Source: Sipunculus nudus
Taxonomy: Eukaryota; Annelida; Sipuncula; Golfingiida; Sipunculidae
Reading direction: 5' to 3'
DNA: 64,000 nucleotides
Assembly: GCA_026874595.1 (NCBI GenBank)
Contig: CM049318.1
Location: 14,553,241-14,617,240 of the forward strand
Numbering within the stretch: position 1 is the stretch's first letter; each line of letters opens with the position of its first letter. The notes under the pieces are model-generated. The model saw only the letters and a list, made by a program, of their open reading frames with translations. It searched no databases and had not been told where the DNA came from. The position numbers and the translations under genes are program-made. Of the stretch, positions 22,722 through 33,759 are shown one piece after another.

Positions 22722-24060
22722 ATAAAAATTCTGGCCTGAGGTCCCTCTACCTTCCCGGTATGCTGCTTGTTCCGTCCTTAGTGTTTTTCAATGCCTTTCT
22801 TTTTTCTGTCTATTAAAATGTTCCTGAAAATGTTAGCAGGGCTACACAATTATGAAATTCCTATAGTTTTTACACTTTGTGCCCTTTCTTAGCTATTTTG
22901 GTAATCAGGCGGTCGTTTCTCCAGTCATTCGGAACTGTTTTAATTACCAATGCAGTGCTGTGTATCTTGTGAAGCACAGTTGCTAACAGATGTATGTCTG
23001 CTTTTAATAACTACGCTAATGTTATCTACCCATGTTGCCTTTCCCTCAATTCATCTTCTTTAAAGCTTGGTTTTATTCACTTGTTGCTATTAGTCATCTA
23101 TCTCACCACGTGATCTACTTTAAGCCAGTTTGTGTCCTCATTGTTTATGTCTTCATCGAGTATTTCCTAAACATGTTTCTTTTTTTTCATATTTTAAGTG
23201 TTAAATTCCTATTAGTTATTAGATTGTCAGGGTTTCTCATTACACAACTGTCTTGTAATTCTGTACAGAGTTTCTATTTAATTTTTAATTGCTTCTTCAG
23301 GTTCATTTGCCATGTCTTCCATCAATTCCTGTTATCGGTCTTACCTCTAGATTTCACTCTTTGTCCTTTACTGAGTATTCTTTCTTTTTATCTTTTGTAC
23401 CCGAACTGATTTTCACTTTTTAGCTTCCTCCGTTTTGTGATCCCTAACCAAGGTTCATCTTTCTACTTTTTCTTTCGCCCTAGGATTGGTTTTACTGTTT
23501 CATTCATTACTTTCTTGAATTGTGTCCATGTTTTTCCAAATTCTCCGCCTCATCTCGTTCTTCCATTACTACTAAACACTGAAATCTGTTATTGACTTCT
23601 AATAAAACGTCCTTTTGTATCTCATTGTTATTAATGCTGCTGTATCATATCTGATTGTTTATTCTTTTTCACCCGATTAAGTATTAATCTTAGTTTTGCA
23701 ACTACTAACATGTGATCACGATATATATCAGCAGCTCTCATTGTTCGTACGTCAAGAAAAGAGTTCCTGTATTTCTATTAATTTCAATGTAATCAATTTA
23801 ATTCCTATCTCTTCCTTTAGGAGATATAAATGTGTACTTGTGTATTTCCCTGTGCTTAAAAATTGTTCCTCCTATTACTAAGTTTTTAAACTCGTAAAAA
23901 TTCCACAAAGCGTTCACCGTTCAAGTTCATCTGCCCTTTCCCCACAATCCCCATTACTCTTTCCCAGTGTTCATTTGTTGACTTTTGCCTTCAATTCTCC
24001 CATAACAATAATCAAGTTATGCCTTGGAATCTTTCTATTTTTCCTTGTAACTGTTCGTAT
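22722..24060 (-). pseudogene. LINE (non-LTR retrotransposon) remnant: endonuclease and reverse transcriptase
   Basis: On the minus strand, broken frames match the C-terminal part of an APE-type endonuclease: LIIVMGELKAK (about 23985-24030), then NLNGERFVEFLRV, then NSFLDVRTMRAADIYRDHML with VVAKLRL (about 23690-23780). Further downstream are the first reverse transcriptase blocks: VPNDWRNDRLITKI (about 22900) and EQAAYREGRG (about 22770). This is the order expected for a LINE of the endonuclease-reverse transcriptase type. Stops and frameshifts are numerous, the 5' start and the catalytic YADD region are missing, and the intervening text is AT-rich decay. The hydrophobic plus-strand frame at 23032-23409 is its antisense shadow. 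Confidence 0.75.
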
Positions 24061-26720
24061 TATTATCATAACTAGTTCTGATAATATAGCTAAATATTTG
24101 TCTTCGCATAAGGTTTAAATTTATGTTTGTAATTTGATTTTACTTTCTTCTTGATTACAGGTATTAGTTATAAAATTTTAAACGTTTTTTATTGGACTGA
24201 AGAAAGCTTTTGTTTTATTTTGGTGTTTTCAGTTAGAGATTTGGTTATTTTCTCATTTATACTTTTAAATGGTGTATACTGGTATATCATTTTTGTAAAA
24301 GGTCAATATTTTTAGTAATGTTATTATGTGTAATTTATGGTAAAAATTATTGCTCAAAGTATTGGTATGTGTATAATGGTATATGTCAACTGTTTGTGTA
24401 AGTTATATACATATTGTTTTATAGTATTTTAATTTTAAATGTGTTCACTGTGAATAGATACAATTTATGTAATACTGACACATTAATTTTAGCCATTTTT
24501 TTAGTTGGGGTTATTTACTTTAGTAAATTTGTTTGTTATGTTGCTTGTATGTATTCTTTTATTTTATTTAATATATAATTAGAGTGGGGTATAACAGGAA
24601 CCCACATATTCAAAAATATTCCATACAAGTGTGTTCGAGTCCTCTTTATCTTGTCCAGCTTCTCTACCGACTTTCCTCAGCACCATGAACTCTCCGCTTT
24701 CTCTCTTTTACTGACCTGGGCAGGTTGTTGGATCGTGCTATTACGTTAATCTCTCTACTAGATTCAGCTTTGTATGCTCAGACATCTGACCCGAATTGTC
24801 ATACATGTTTCCTATAGCAGTTTCTATCCTGACCTTCCTGGTCTTTGAATCAGTTCATCAATTTCTTCCAGAATATGAGTTTTGTTTTTCATCTGTACCG
24901 GTTCCTTCCGTTTTCTTTGCTCAACAAGATAAGTGTTTTTTTTGTCTTGCTCCCGCAGCTGCCGATAGATTCCTCTTGTGACTGGCACCTCCAAAACTCT
25001 ATCGGCCTCTTTGATTTCATCACACGCACGTTTGCTCAGACATGTTTTCCACCAAGAAGCGATTGTGTGTGGGTTGGGTTTGTTGTGGGGGGGGGGGGGG
25101 GGTTCTGACCTCTCACTTTCAGACGAAGCAACCTTTTTTTAAGGGTTTCACACAAATTTTTGCGGCCCTTTTTTTTGAGGTTTTGTCATTAGTCCTCCTG
25201 GGTTGGCCCCTCGTCTTCCTAAAACCCGGATCCGCCCCTGCCACCTCTATCTGCCTGTTTGTCGAAAAGCCGCATTGTACAGTGGCTTGATCATGAAACA
25301 TAACCCAGATCATTTGGATGACACTCAAGACTTGGTCATTTTAGTCATCTCTTGCCCCATATTCATAATACAGCTCATCTACCTCATGATTGCATCTGAT
25401 GGTTAAACAATGCTTGAACTTCACTCTACCATTTGCTACTGTGTCCAGAAAATCTGTAAATTATGTCAAAATTTCCTACAGATGGACTCATTTCGATGCC
25501 TTGCTTTTTTTCTTAAAAGACAAGAGAGTTCCTTTGCCACTTTCTTCATCTTTTGAGTATTTTATCTTAAAGTAGCAAACATCAATTGCTTTGGGGTCAC
25601 AGTAGTTTTTTTCTGGCCCCTGGATCCAAACTCAACAGCTGTTTTGTGTTGTTGGCTGCTTTCTATACCTTTCTATCCATATATCTTCATGAAGTTCATA
25701 ATCACTGTCTTTTAGCCTGTCTGTTTGAGAAACAGTTAAAATGGTTAAAGTTCAGTTTTGCAGTAACAGGATGACCCCTAGTTGCTCATTCCACTCATCT
25801 CCATGATTACATTTAGGAACAGCGCTTTTCTTCTCCTTTGTTTTCTTCAAATGTACATCGATGTTATTCCACATACCACGTGCTCGCCCACCACTGGAAC
25901 GTTCTTCAACCATCTGTGGTTACACAATTTCCAGGCGAAATATTCATAGCAAGTCCATGTCATGAAGTCTTCACGTCTGGCAGGTCATTCTTTGAAAAGC
26001 CAATACAAGCCATTACTCCATAAACAATGTTGGGCCGCAGTTGCCAATGTCAAACAAACCAACTTTGAAAATATATTGTATATCTTCTTGCATAATGTCT
26101 ATTCTTGTTGCGTCTTGACATTTCAACTAATATGTGCCTTTGTAACTTGGATAATATCCACCCAGCCTAGGTATAAATCTTCGTTCATGGTCGTCGGTGA
26201 TATTTTCAATGACGTCACGTCGTCTCTGAATATCCTATTCATCCAGTGTCTTACTTTTATATCGTTGTCGCCCCTGTCCGGGTCCTTGTGGTCAGTTTCC
26301 ACGATATGGTCACTCCTGTCGTCTTTTCTGTCCGGTTGGGGGCACCGCACAGTTGGACAACCTATGGGAAGGTTTAATGGAATGATGTACCGGTAGAGAG
26401 AATCGGCGTCAAAACCCGATATACCTTGACAATCTTTGCTCCCATCTCTAACTTTTCTTTCAACTTTCATGCAACTCGGTTGAAAATAATCGAAGTTCTA
26501 CCTGACAGATTTTCTCTTAAAGCGCTTCAATATTACAAGTTCTCGTCGGAAAGACTGAACCCCAAGAAGCCAGGGAATTCTGTTGCCAACTGAAACATAA
26601 GTTTCCTGGCAATGCCCGGGAGAAAGATGTCTTCTTTCAAAACATCGATCTTACAATGCCCATGGTAAAAGACCATTCAGTTTGTGATTGATGTATTTGA
26701 TGGGTTAACGTCCAACGGAT

Positions 26721-26723
<3 letters not shown>
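24061..26723. other. Unassigned region with short open frames
   Basis: No supported gene. On the minus strand around 25245 the text CAGGGGCGGATCCGGG resembles a terminus type often seen on dispersed DNA transposons, followed by a long poly-G/C tract at about 25085-25102. A minus-strand open frame at 26123-26470 (115 codons) has no recognised similarity and lacks splice support. The stretch may contain old transposon debris. Confidence 0.3.

Positions 26724-26794
<71 letters not shown>
26724..26794 (+). repeat. (TA)n microsatellite
   Basis: About 70 bp of uninterrupted TA. Likely polymorphic in length. Confidence 0.97.
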
Positions 26795-26796
<2 letters not shown>

Positions 26797-27049
26797 AAAA
26801 CTCCTTTGTGACAGGCGGCAGTGGTATGCTTCTTTGTGGAACAGCCCTCAGCATGAAATAATCACACGCCGGTAGTCTGCCCGTTAGGTTGCTATTGCGG
26901 ATGGAAAAAAAATGTCTTTCACATGATCGGATCGGCAAAGGTTACCTGTTTATTGGTTATTGGAGGTGTTTAAACGGATCATTTTGTCATGCCTTCGTGG
27001 CTTAAGATAGAAACAGGACTACCGCTTAACTCTCGTGATTTTCGTAAGT

Positions 27050-29018
27050 TGTCATTGCTTGCCGGAATCAAAGATTTCGGCAAGCATATTGCTCAGTTGC
27101 GTATGTCTGTTTGTCTGCATTCTCCTGGCCACAATTTTGCCACAATAACCTTGAAACTTACAGGGATGATAAAAAAACATAATTTCTAGGTGCCCTATTG
27201 TTTTTGGTTAACATAGGTCAAAGGTCAAGGTCGTCAAAACTCCTCAAAACGGTTTTTTCTTCATATCTTTGTGACCATTAGTCCTATCTACTTCAACAAT
27301 AGCTTATTTTAATCGTCATTCCAAGGCCTGTCATCTGGTGTTTAGCTGACTCAAATTTGCCGTAACCATGGTTACAAATTTTGGGGGGAAAAGTCATGAT
27401 ATTCGAAAATAAGGGGTCCTATTTTTCTAACTTTGTCAGTTTTAAAGCTAGAGTGATCTAGTTTTTTGCATCAGGTAGCATTCAACTAGTACTACAAGAT
27501 TTTATTACAAGTCTTGCAGTATCTCGTAAAATATCTCGTGAATAGAGATATTTCGAGATTTCATTCATCTTGCGCCAAAGGCCACATTATTGCAGGAATC
27601 TTTTTGAAACTGACATATTATAAGTCCTACACTAGTATCTCGAAATTGTTTTTTTTTTAAATAGGGCCGCTAGGGGGCGCTGGATGCGAACCTCCCGAAC
27701 ATATCATATTTTGGCCATATCTCCAAAATTATAAGCCTCAATTACATAAACTATAGCTTATTTTCTTCCTCTGAGTCTTCTCCATAACCTAGTGTAGTCA
27801 TCTGGTCACACTTTTGTGACACTTTTTCAGTGTGTCTGTCTGTTTGTCAGTTGTCCTAAAATTCGCCTGCTTGCTCTTGCGTCTCGCATATAGCATTCTA
27901 CAGGCCACAGTTTTGGAAGAATCCTTTTGAAACTATAACATCTTAAGTCTTACACTAATATCTCGAAACCAATTTTTCATTTTCCGGATATGGCCGCTAG
28001 GGGGCGCTGGATGCGAACCTCCCGAACATATCATGCTTTGGCAATATCTCCAAAACTATAAACCTCAGTTACATAAACTGTAGCTTTTTTCTTCCTTTGA
28101 GTCTTCTCGATAACATGAAGTAGTCATCTGGACTCAATCTTGAGTCACTTTGTCAGTGTTTTCGTCTGTTTGTAAGTTGTCCTCAAATTCGCCAGCTTGT
28201 TGGCTCTTGCGTCTCACATATAGCATTCTATAGGCCACAGTTTTGACGGGATCCTTTTGAAACTATTACATCTTATATCTTACACTAATTTCTAGAAATA
28301 AATTTTTTATTTTCCTGATATGGCCACTAGTGGGCGCTGCACACGACCCTCACACACATACCATTGTATTGGCCATATCTCTACACCAAAAGCCTCAGTT
28401 ACATAAACTATAGCTTATTTTCTTCCTTTGAGTCTTCTCCATAACCTGATTAAATCATATGGTTTCAATCTTCTGTCACCTTGTCAGTGTGTCCATCTGT
28501 TTGTCCGTTATCCTCAAAGTCGCCTGCTTGCTGGTTCTTACGCCTTACATATAGCATTCTACAGGCCACAGCTTTGACGGAATCATTTTGAAACTGGGAC
28601 ATCTCATGTCATACACTAATAATACGAAACGCATTTGTCGTCTTCGGAATATGTCTGCTAGAAGGCGCTACAGTCGAGCCTCCCAAGTATATCATTAATT
28701 CGCCATACCTCCAAAACTATAAATCTAAATTACATAAATTATAACTCATTTTCTTCCTTTGAATCTTTTCAATCACCAGGTTATGTCATCTGGTGTCAAT
28801 CTTGTCCCACAAAGTCAGTATGTCTGTCTGTTCGTCTTTTGTTGTCAGCTTTGTCTGCTTGCCTGTTCTTTTGTCTCGTATGTCATTCTACGGGCCACAT
28901 ATTCTCAGCAATGTCCCTGAGAGTCATTCCATTAATAGAAAACCGACAATATGTTCTGTCTGTCCGTCTGTGTTTCACTTCCGATTTCCGGCAAGCGTTC
29001 GACCTATGGTCGTATAGT
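27050..29018 (-). mobile_element. Second HINE-like family (family C), complete ends
   Basis: Read on the minus strand it starts AACTATACGACCATAGGTCG (29018 downwards) with a CGACC/GGTCG hairpin, then GCTTGCCGGAAATC (28995-28982). It ends with a short CAGA-type microsatellite (about 27098-27118) and a hairpin at 27057-27085 whose arms are 13 nt (GCTTGCCGGAATC and GATTTCGGCAAGC, one mismatch) around a 3-nt loop. One arm is the inverted repeat of the 5' motif. Inside are four tandem units, 327-330 bp apart, beginning with GGCCGCTAGGGGGCGCTGG-like text at 27665, 27992, 28322 and 28652, each with a GTCTGTCTGTTTG stretch. Same architecture as the main family, with different sequence. Confidence 0.65.
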
Positions 29019-30081
29019 TTGTTTATTGCTCATATTTGGGAAATATTGTATTTGATCGCATGCCAGCTGACGGCCGTTTAAAAGTTAACTGGCGGGACCA
29101 AGCAAAGAATTGTCCAACGCTGTGTCGTTTCTTTACTGATTCGTGGTAATTGTATCATACCTTTCCATGTATTAGCGGTTATGGTGCAGCTATAGGCGTA
29201 TGTTTTGACTGATGTATTAACGTCCATTTTTTGTGAATATTTCAAAGAAAGCCATCGTGAAGAATTTCTGGGAAATTCATGAAATTGAGTATCGTGATGT
29301 TGTTTACAGATCAGAGAACCCCTTCTTGTGTAGATTTAGATTGGGCGGAAGTACTTGTAGTTTATATCTGAGCGTGCATATTATGGGGTACATTGAGAAT
29401 GCGTATTGTTGAATCATTTATTTTTTATCAAGTTTAAGAGAAACCTGACAGTGAGCCTACAGAGTTTATTTCATATTGAAGAGTATATATCCTTATATGC
29501 TTATGGTTAATACAAAAAGCATAGGTTGTGATGCTTATCGGACAAATACATATTTAGTACTTATGATTATTATGTACACAATAACTGTAATTGGTTGACT
29601 TTGTTTGTTGTAGTTGTAATAAAATATTGTTTCCGTTCAGGGACAAACAGAAGACACGACTTCCGTTCTAAAGTTTATTCAAACCAGACAATGACATTCA
29701 GAACGAGACATTTAGATGGCGAAGTATGAAACCTTAGACATGGTAGTATGGCGCTCATTAACACTATAAATGTACTTCCATCTTCAGATAAATGTCCATA
29801 TTGACTATTGTACACATATGCACTTATTTTTACTTTGAAAAGACAATAAAGAGTTAAGTTGTTCGGTTGCACTAAAGGTTTTTACTTCTGATTGTTGTGT
29901 TTTTTTGTATGGATGTTGTACACTGATAGCCTCATATGCTCAACAAAATACAAATGAACGATATATTCATCACAAAGTCTAAATATTATGTCCTTGAATT
30001 ATCAAAGTCTGTGACATTTTCTGTTCTCAAAAGTTGCAAATTTCACGTTTACAGAACATGTATTACAAAGTTTAATAAATA
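29019..30081. other. Possible 3' LTR region of the Gypsy element
   Basis: Lies downstream of the integrase end on the minus strand. A minus-strand AATAAA about 400 bp past the last integrase codon (near 29675) would suit a poly(A) signal in a 3' LTR. No matching 5' LTR copy is in the window, so the LTR cannot be delimited. Otherwise nothing was recognised. Confidence 0.3.
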
Positions 30082-32275
30082 TCACTTAATCAAGGGATTC
30101 AAGGTTCTGCGCGGGCTCACGTGTTGGGGTTGTTGGATTCTTGGTTGGCCTTGCCTGTGGGTTTGGTGTGTTGTTGTGGTTCTTCCTAACAGGTGTATCA
30201 ACACTGTGTGGTACACGCAAAGGTGTTCGCAAGTGCGTCGTATGATACCCAGCGGAGTTTTGAGTTCGTAGGACCGTTTATTAAAAACTGCCTCCTCCCA
30301 TAGGCGAGTTCTAAGTATAAACGTCTTCATGCGCACGCGATCACCTACGCGTAGCGATGGAAGATCCTTTGCGATCTGATGGTAGTTTGCGTTCTGATGG
30401 TAGTACTGTGCTTGATTCAGTTGTGCATACTGTTGTTGAGCATTGGTTTTGACAGAATCTGTGACTAGAGGCTCTAAGAATTTGCAAGTAGTTGGAAGGA
30501 GAGTTTTGGTTCTGCAGTTCATGAACCTTTTAACGGGCATTGTGTCAAAGCCTTGGGCTCTAAGAATTTGCAAGAAGTTGAAAGAGTTTTGGTTCTGCAG
30601 TTCATGAACCTTTTAACGGGCATTGTGTCAAAGCCTTGGGCTCTAAGAATTTGCAAGTGGTTGGAAGGAGAGTTTCGGTTCTGCAGTTCATGAACCTTTG
30701 AACGGGCATTGTGTCAAAGCCTTGGGCATTGCGATGATCTAATTGTGACAGATAAAATTCTCCATTAGCATTCTTGACTTTCTTTATCAGTTTTTTAGCG
30801 TCTTGACAGCTGATTCTGCCTTGCCGTTGGCATTGCTGTGATATGGGCTGGTAGTTATGCCATCTATGCCTAATTCGGATGAACGTACCTTTTTATTTGG
30901 GGATTACACGATTAGATTATGGAATGATAACACGTTCAACACGAAAAAGAAGTCCATGGTGCACACTTATCTCACCTTTGTATGCGACAAAAAGGGTAAC
31001 GGTGGTTGGTAGCTTGGACTTATCTTACGGCCATCCTTCTAGCACAAACGTGTTGAGGTCTTGAAGCGGCTTAAATGAATTCGTAGCTTCACGCACTGGC
31101 TTGAGTCGAGATTTGGTGATAGGTATAGATATTGTGCCATTGATATGAATTCAAATTTCGCTTGCTGCCCTTGCTTTTAAGATATGCTCTAGACAGTGTG
31201 TCAGCTAGATGTATGTCTTTACCTTTCTAGTAAACCACGGTGATGTCATAACGGTGAAGTTTGAGAAGCATCCCTTGAAGACGCTTTGGCGCTCGAGCCA
31301 GTGACTTCTGCAGTATAGAATAAAGTGGGTTGTGGTATGACTGAACAATCACTGGGTGTCAACTGTGCATTGGCGGAAACGTTCAAGAGAGTAGACTTTC
31401 GCAAGAATCTCTTTTCCAATTCGCACGAATGTGCATTATGTTTCAGTGAGAGCAGCAAGTGGGGGTCCATCTTAAAGTAAGGCTGAACCTAGAACTTTCT
31501 CACTACCATCACACAAAATATATTGTTGCTGGTCAAACTTTTAATACTATAGAATGTATGCTTCTGATGTCCATTTCTAAATCTCATTAAGTATGCTTTC
31601 TTGAGCATCACTCCAGTTCCATGGACCCTCTTTTCTGGTGAGCTGTCAGATAGATTCCTTGATGTCGGCTGGTCTTAGTGTGAACTTGGCCAGGTAGTTC
31701 ACAAAACAACCATGTCGTTGAACATCAGTGACATGTTCTGGTCGTGGCATATTAATGAGTGGCACGGAGTCTGTTTGAGCTGCATCTTGGCTTTGTTGAG
31801 ATAAATACCAATGTTATGCATCGTTGTATAAGATTTCGCAGTTTAGTGTCATGATCAGTTTCTGCTTCAGTGTCAGTGTCTCCTTGACAAAAAATGATAT
31901 CATCATCCACTATACACAGGACACCATTCAGTCCGACAATGCTTGCTTCAGCTTCTTTAGGAAGATTCATCTGGCAACACAAATACCGAATTGCAAGCCG
32001 CACCATCTGTACTTACCGAACGGTGTGTAAAAAAGTGGTTAGACGACAAGGTTCATCGAGCTGAACATGCCAACAGCCGGAATCCTGGTCCATTGAAGTG
32101 AAGTCTAGCTTTAGACATTTGTGGTAGTATATCTTCCAAGGTAGGAATGGTATAGTGTTCCCTTTCAAGAGCTCTGTTTAGGGGTTTAGGATGAATTCAC
32201 ACACGAAGTGCACCAGACTTTTTGGTGGCGACTACAATAGTACTCACCCACTTTTCGTTTATCCTTATTTAAAAT
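30082..32275 (-). pseudogene. Ty3/Gypsy retrotransposon pol remnant (RT, RNase H, integrase)
   Basis: Minus-strand blocks run in the normal pol order. Reverse transcriptase (about 32270-31750) has ALEREHYTIPTLEDILPQM, a VDDDI catalytic block in place of the usual YxDD context, and DTEAETDHDTKLRNL. RNase H (about 31480-31170) has ILCDGSEKVLGSALL, then APKRLQGMLLKLHRYDI and LADTLSRAYL. Integrase (about 31070-30082) has the entry segment KLPTTVTLFVAYKGEI, then the core end SPYHSNANGKAESAV, then a C-terminal segment with KTLLPTTCKFLEP and LRVGDRVRMKTF. Most of the integrase zinc-binding and first catalytic part is deleted near 30880. Frameshifts and stops are common, and gag, protease and the 5' part of RT are gone. 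The copy is dead. Confidence 0.85.
30471..30726 (-). repeat. Three tandem copies of an 83-86 bp integrase segment
   Basis: Plus-strand copies start GCTCTAAGAATTTGCAAG at 30471, 30557 and 30640 and end CAAAGCCTTGGG. The unit corresponds to coding sequence of the integrase C-terminal region of the Gypsy remnant. The copies differ by a few bases and a short deletion (AAGTTGAAAGAG instead of TAGTTGGAAGGAGAG). The unit lengths break the reading frame. Confidence 0.9.
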
Positions 32276-32718
32276 CATGCGTCCTCTCATTCAACCGGAG
32301 GCACTCCTACACACACACGGTTCACACCAAGAGACTTACAAGTACTATATATATGTACAACAAATTTTATTTTATTTTTATATACAAGACTCTGAAAATG
32401 TGAAATAAGTTTAATCTGATTCTATATTGATTATATCCTTGGTTTTCATATGCGCTTACTTTGTGAAATATAGATTAATTATTTAAAAATATATCTTTGT
32501 TTCTTGAATGAACAACGGGGTCAAGGTCATTATGTCGGCTTTGATATTGAATACGTAAAGGGGTGACTTACATTTCTTTAACTGGCAGGACGATACCTAT
32601 AACATAAATATATCCTGTAGCGGCTGGAAAGTGGAGTTTTCGCAGATAAAGGAAAGTACAACGTTCAATACTTTGTTCCATTCGCGGGTTTCCATTACTG
32701 GACTTACTTTTTTAATAC
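32276..32718. other. Gap, nothing recognised
   Basis: AT-rich sequence beyond the truncated reverse transcriptase. It presumably includes the 3' untranslated region of the minus-strand gene ending at 32719. No element was recognised. Confidence 0.35.
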
Positions 32719-33005
32719 TTAAATCTTATATTCAGTGTCTAATACTATCTTGTCTCCTGATCCTACAACCACAGCCCTGATAAGGGTCCAGGTGGCACCG
32801 ATATTATTACTGGCCTGTGAAGCAGCTAAATAAGTTTGAATGCATATTTCTTCAAATTCATTTACATTTTGCGTGACGTCAACATCAGAAATGGTTGAAA
32901 AGCTAAGGGCTATCAAGGTGGTCCTCTTATATGCACGGAAGCGTACGGTTAGTTGGATAATGGGATCTGACTGATGGACACGTACTATCTCATTCATATC
33001 TGAAG
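32719..33005 (-). CDS. Probable last exon of an unidentified minus-strand gene
   Basis: The exon opens after a good acceptor (TTATTCTTTTCAG at 33006-33018) and runs 95 codons to a stop at 32719-32721. It encodes a smooth, folded-looking sequence: SDMNEIVRVHQSDPIIQL, then FRAYKRTTLIALSFSTISDV, then NEFEEICIQTYLAASQ and GSGDKIVLDTEYKI. The first two bases complete the split codon left by the exon at 33699-33758, which supports splicing. No family was recognised. A partial duplicate lies at 33155-33282. Alternative: a fossil of a domesticated or mobile gene. Confidence 0.5.
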
Positions 33006-33154
33006 CTGAAAAGAATAAAACAAAACTCAATAGCATTGTAATCAGTGAAATTAATTAAATTGATTATCGATCTCTTCCATCAGTAATTAGAATAAGAGCG
33101 TAAGGAATAAATAACAAGTAAATAAATACTTAAAGTTTAATTTAGAGATGAGTT

Positions 33155-33282
33155 GTTCAAGTTGGCAGGGTGGTCCTCTTGTACGAATGGAAGCATGCTG
33201 AGCTGGCAATACTGGTGTGTGGCGAACTGGTAGTTAGGGTTTGTCGGCAGACAAAGTGTGAACTGTTTGTTGGATGATTGGA
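33155..33282 (-). pseudogene. Degenerate duplicate of part of the neighbouring exon
   Basis: On the minus strand it repeats CAGTCAGATCCNATNATCCA and GCTTCCNTNC...AGAGGACCACC from the exon at 32719-33005. A foreign insert of about 70 bp lies between the two matches. It has no open frame of its own. It sits inside the proposed intron of that gene. Confidence 0.55.
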
Positions 33283-33698
33283 TCTGACTGAATATTAATG
33301 AATATTATGTTTAACTTACAGGGGAGTTGTTGTGTCTCTCGGTTATCCACGCTTTCGATGGCAGATCTTACAGACACCGTTTTTGTCGTAATATATCTTT
33401 AAAATAGCAAGACACAGGTATCACAGCACGTCCTACGGTGAGGGGGAAGGACTTCACATTTTACTCGCTCAAAACGAAGTTTATTCCCCAATCTAATTTA
33501 AACCGTATTATTGTTTCTATTTAATTTTTTATTAAATAGAAAAATAAACAAAAAATATATTTACATATTCTGTGGCTGAAGTGTTAAAATCCTGAGAAGA
33601 TCTTGACAAATGTACACACATTCACTGCTGGTATGCTGGAACGGATGGTCATTGTTGGGAACATGACTGAGAGGGCAACGCGAATCACTGGTACTTAC

Positions 33699-33758
33699 CT
33701 CCTCTGTTGCTGTTTTGCTCTGTTGCCTCATTCAGGAATTTTGCCCATGTCTGAATCA
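33699..33758 (-). CDS. Probable internal exon of the unidentified minus-strand gene
   Basis: A 60-bp exon with acceptor ACTATTTCAG (33759-33760) and donor GAG|GTAAGT (33698). It encodes IQTWAKFLNEATEQNSNRG and ends one base into a codon, which the downstream exon at 33005 completes as Ala. Phase agreement and two consensus splice sites support it. Its small size keeps confidence moderate. Confidence 0.45.
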
Positions 33759-33759
33759 C

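Noticed and set aside
23032-23409. Hydrophobic 125-codon plus-strand frame resembling a membrane protein
   Set aside because: It lies antisense to the interior of the minus-strand LINE remnant, whose conserved blocks flank it on both sides. The T-rich complement of AT-rich coding text gives false hydrophobic stretches.
26123-26470. Minus-strand 115-codon frame
   Set aside because: Charged, protein-like text, but no splice support, recognised motif or second copy. Kept only as a mention in the unassigned region.
26684-26938. Frames with long Tyr-Ile repeats on both strands
   Set aside because: Translation of the (TA)n microsatellite.
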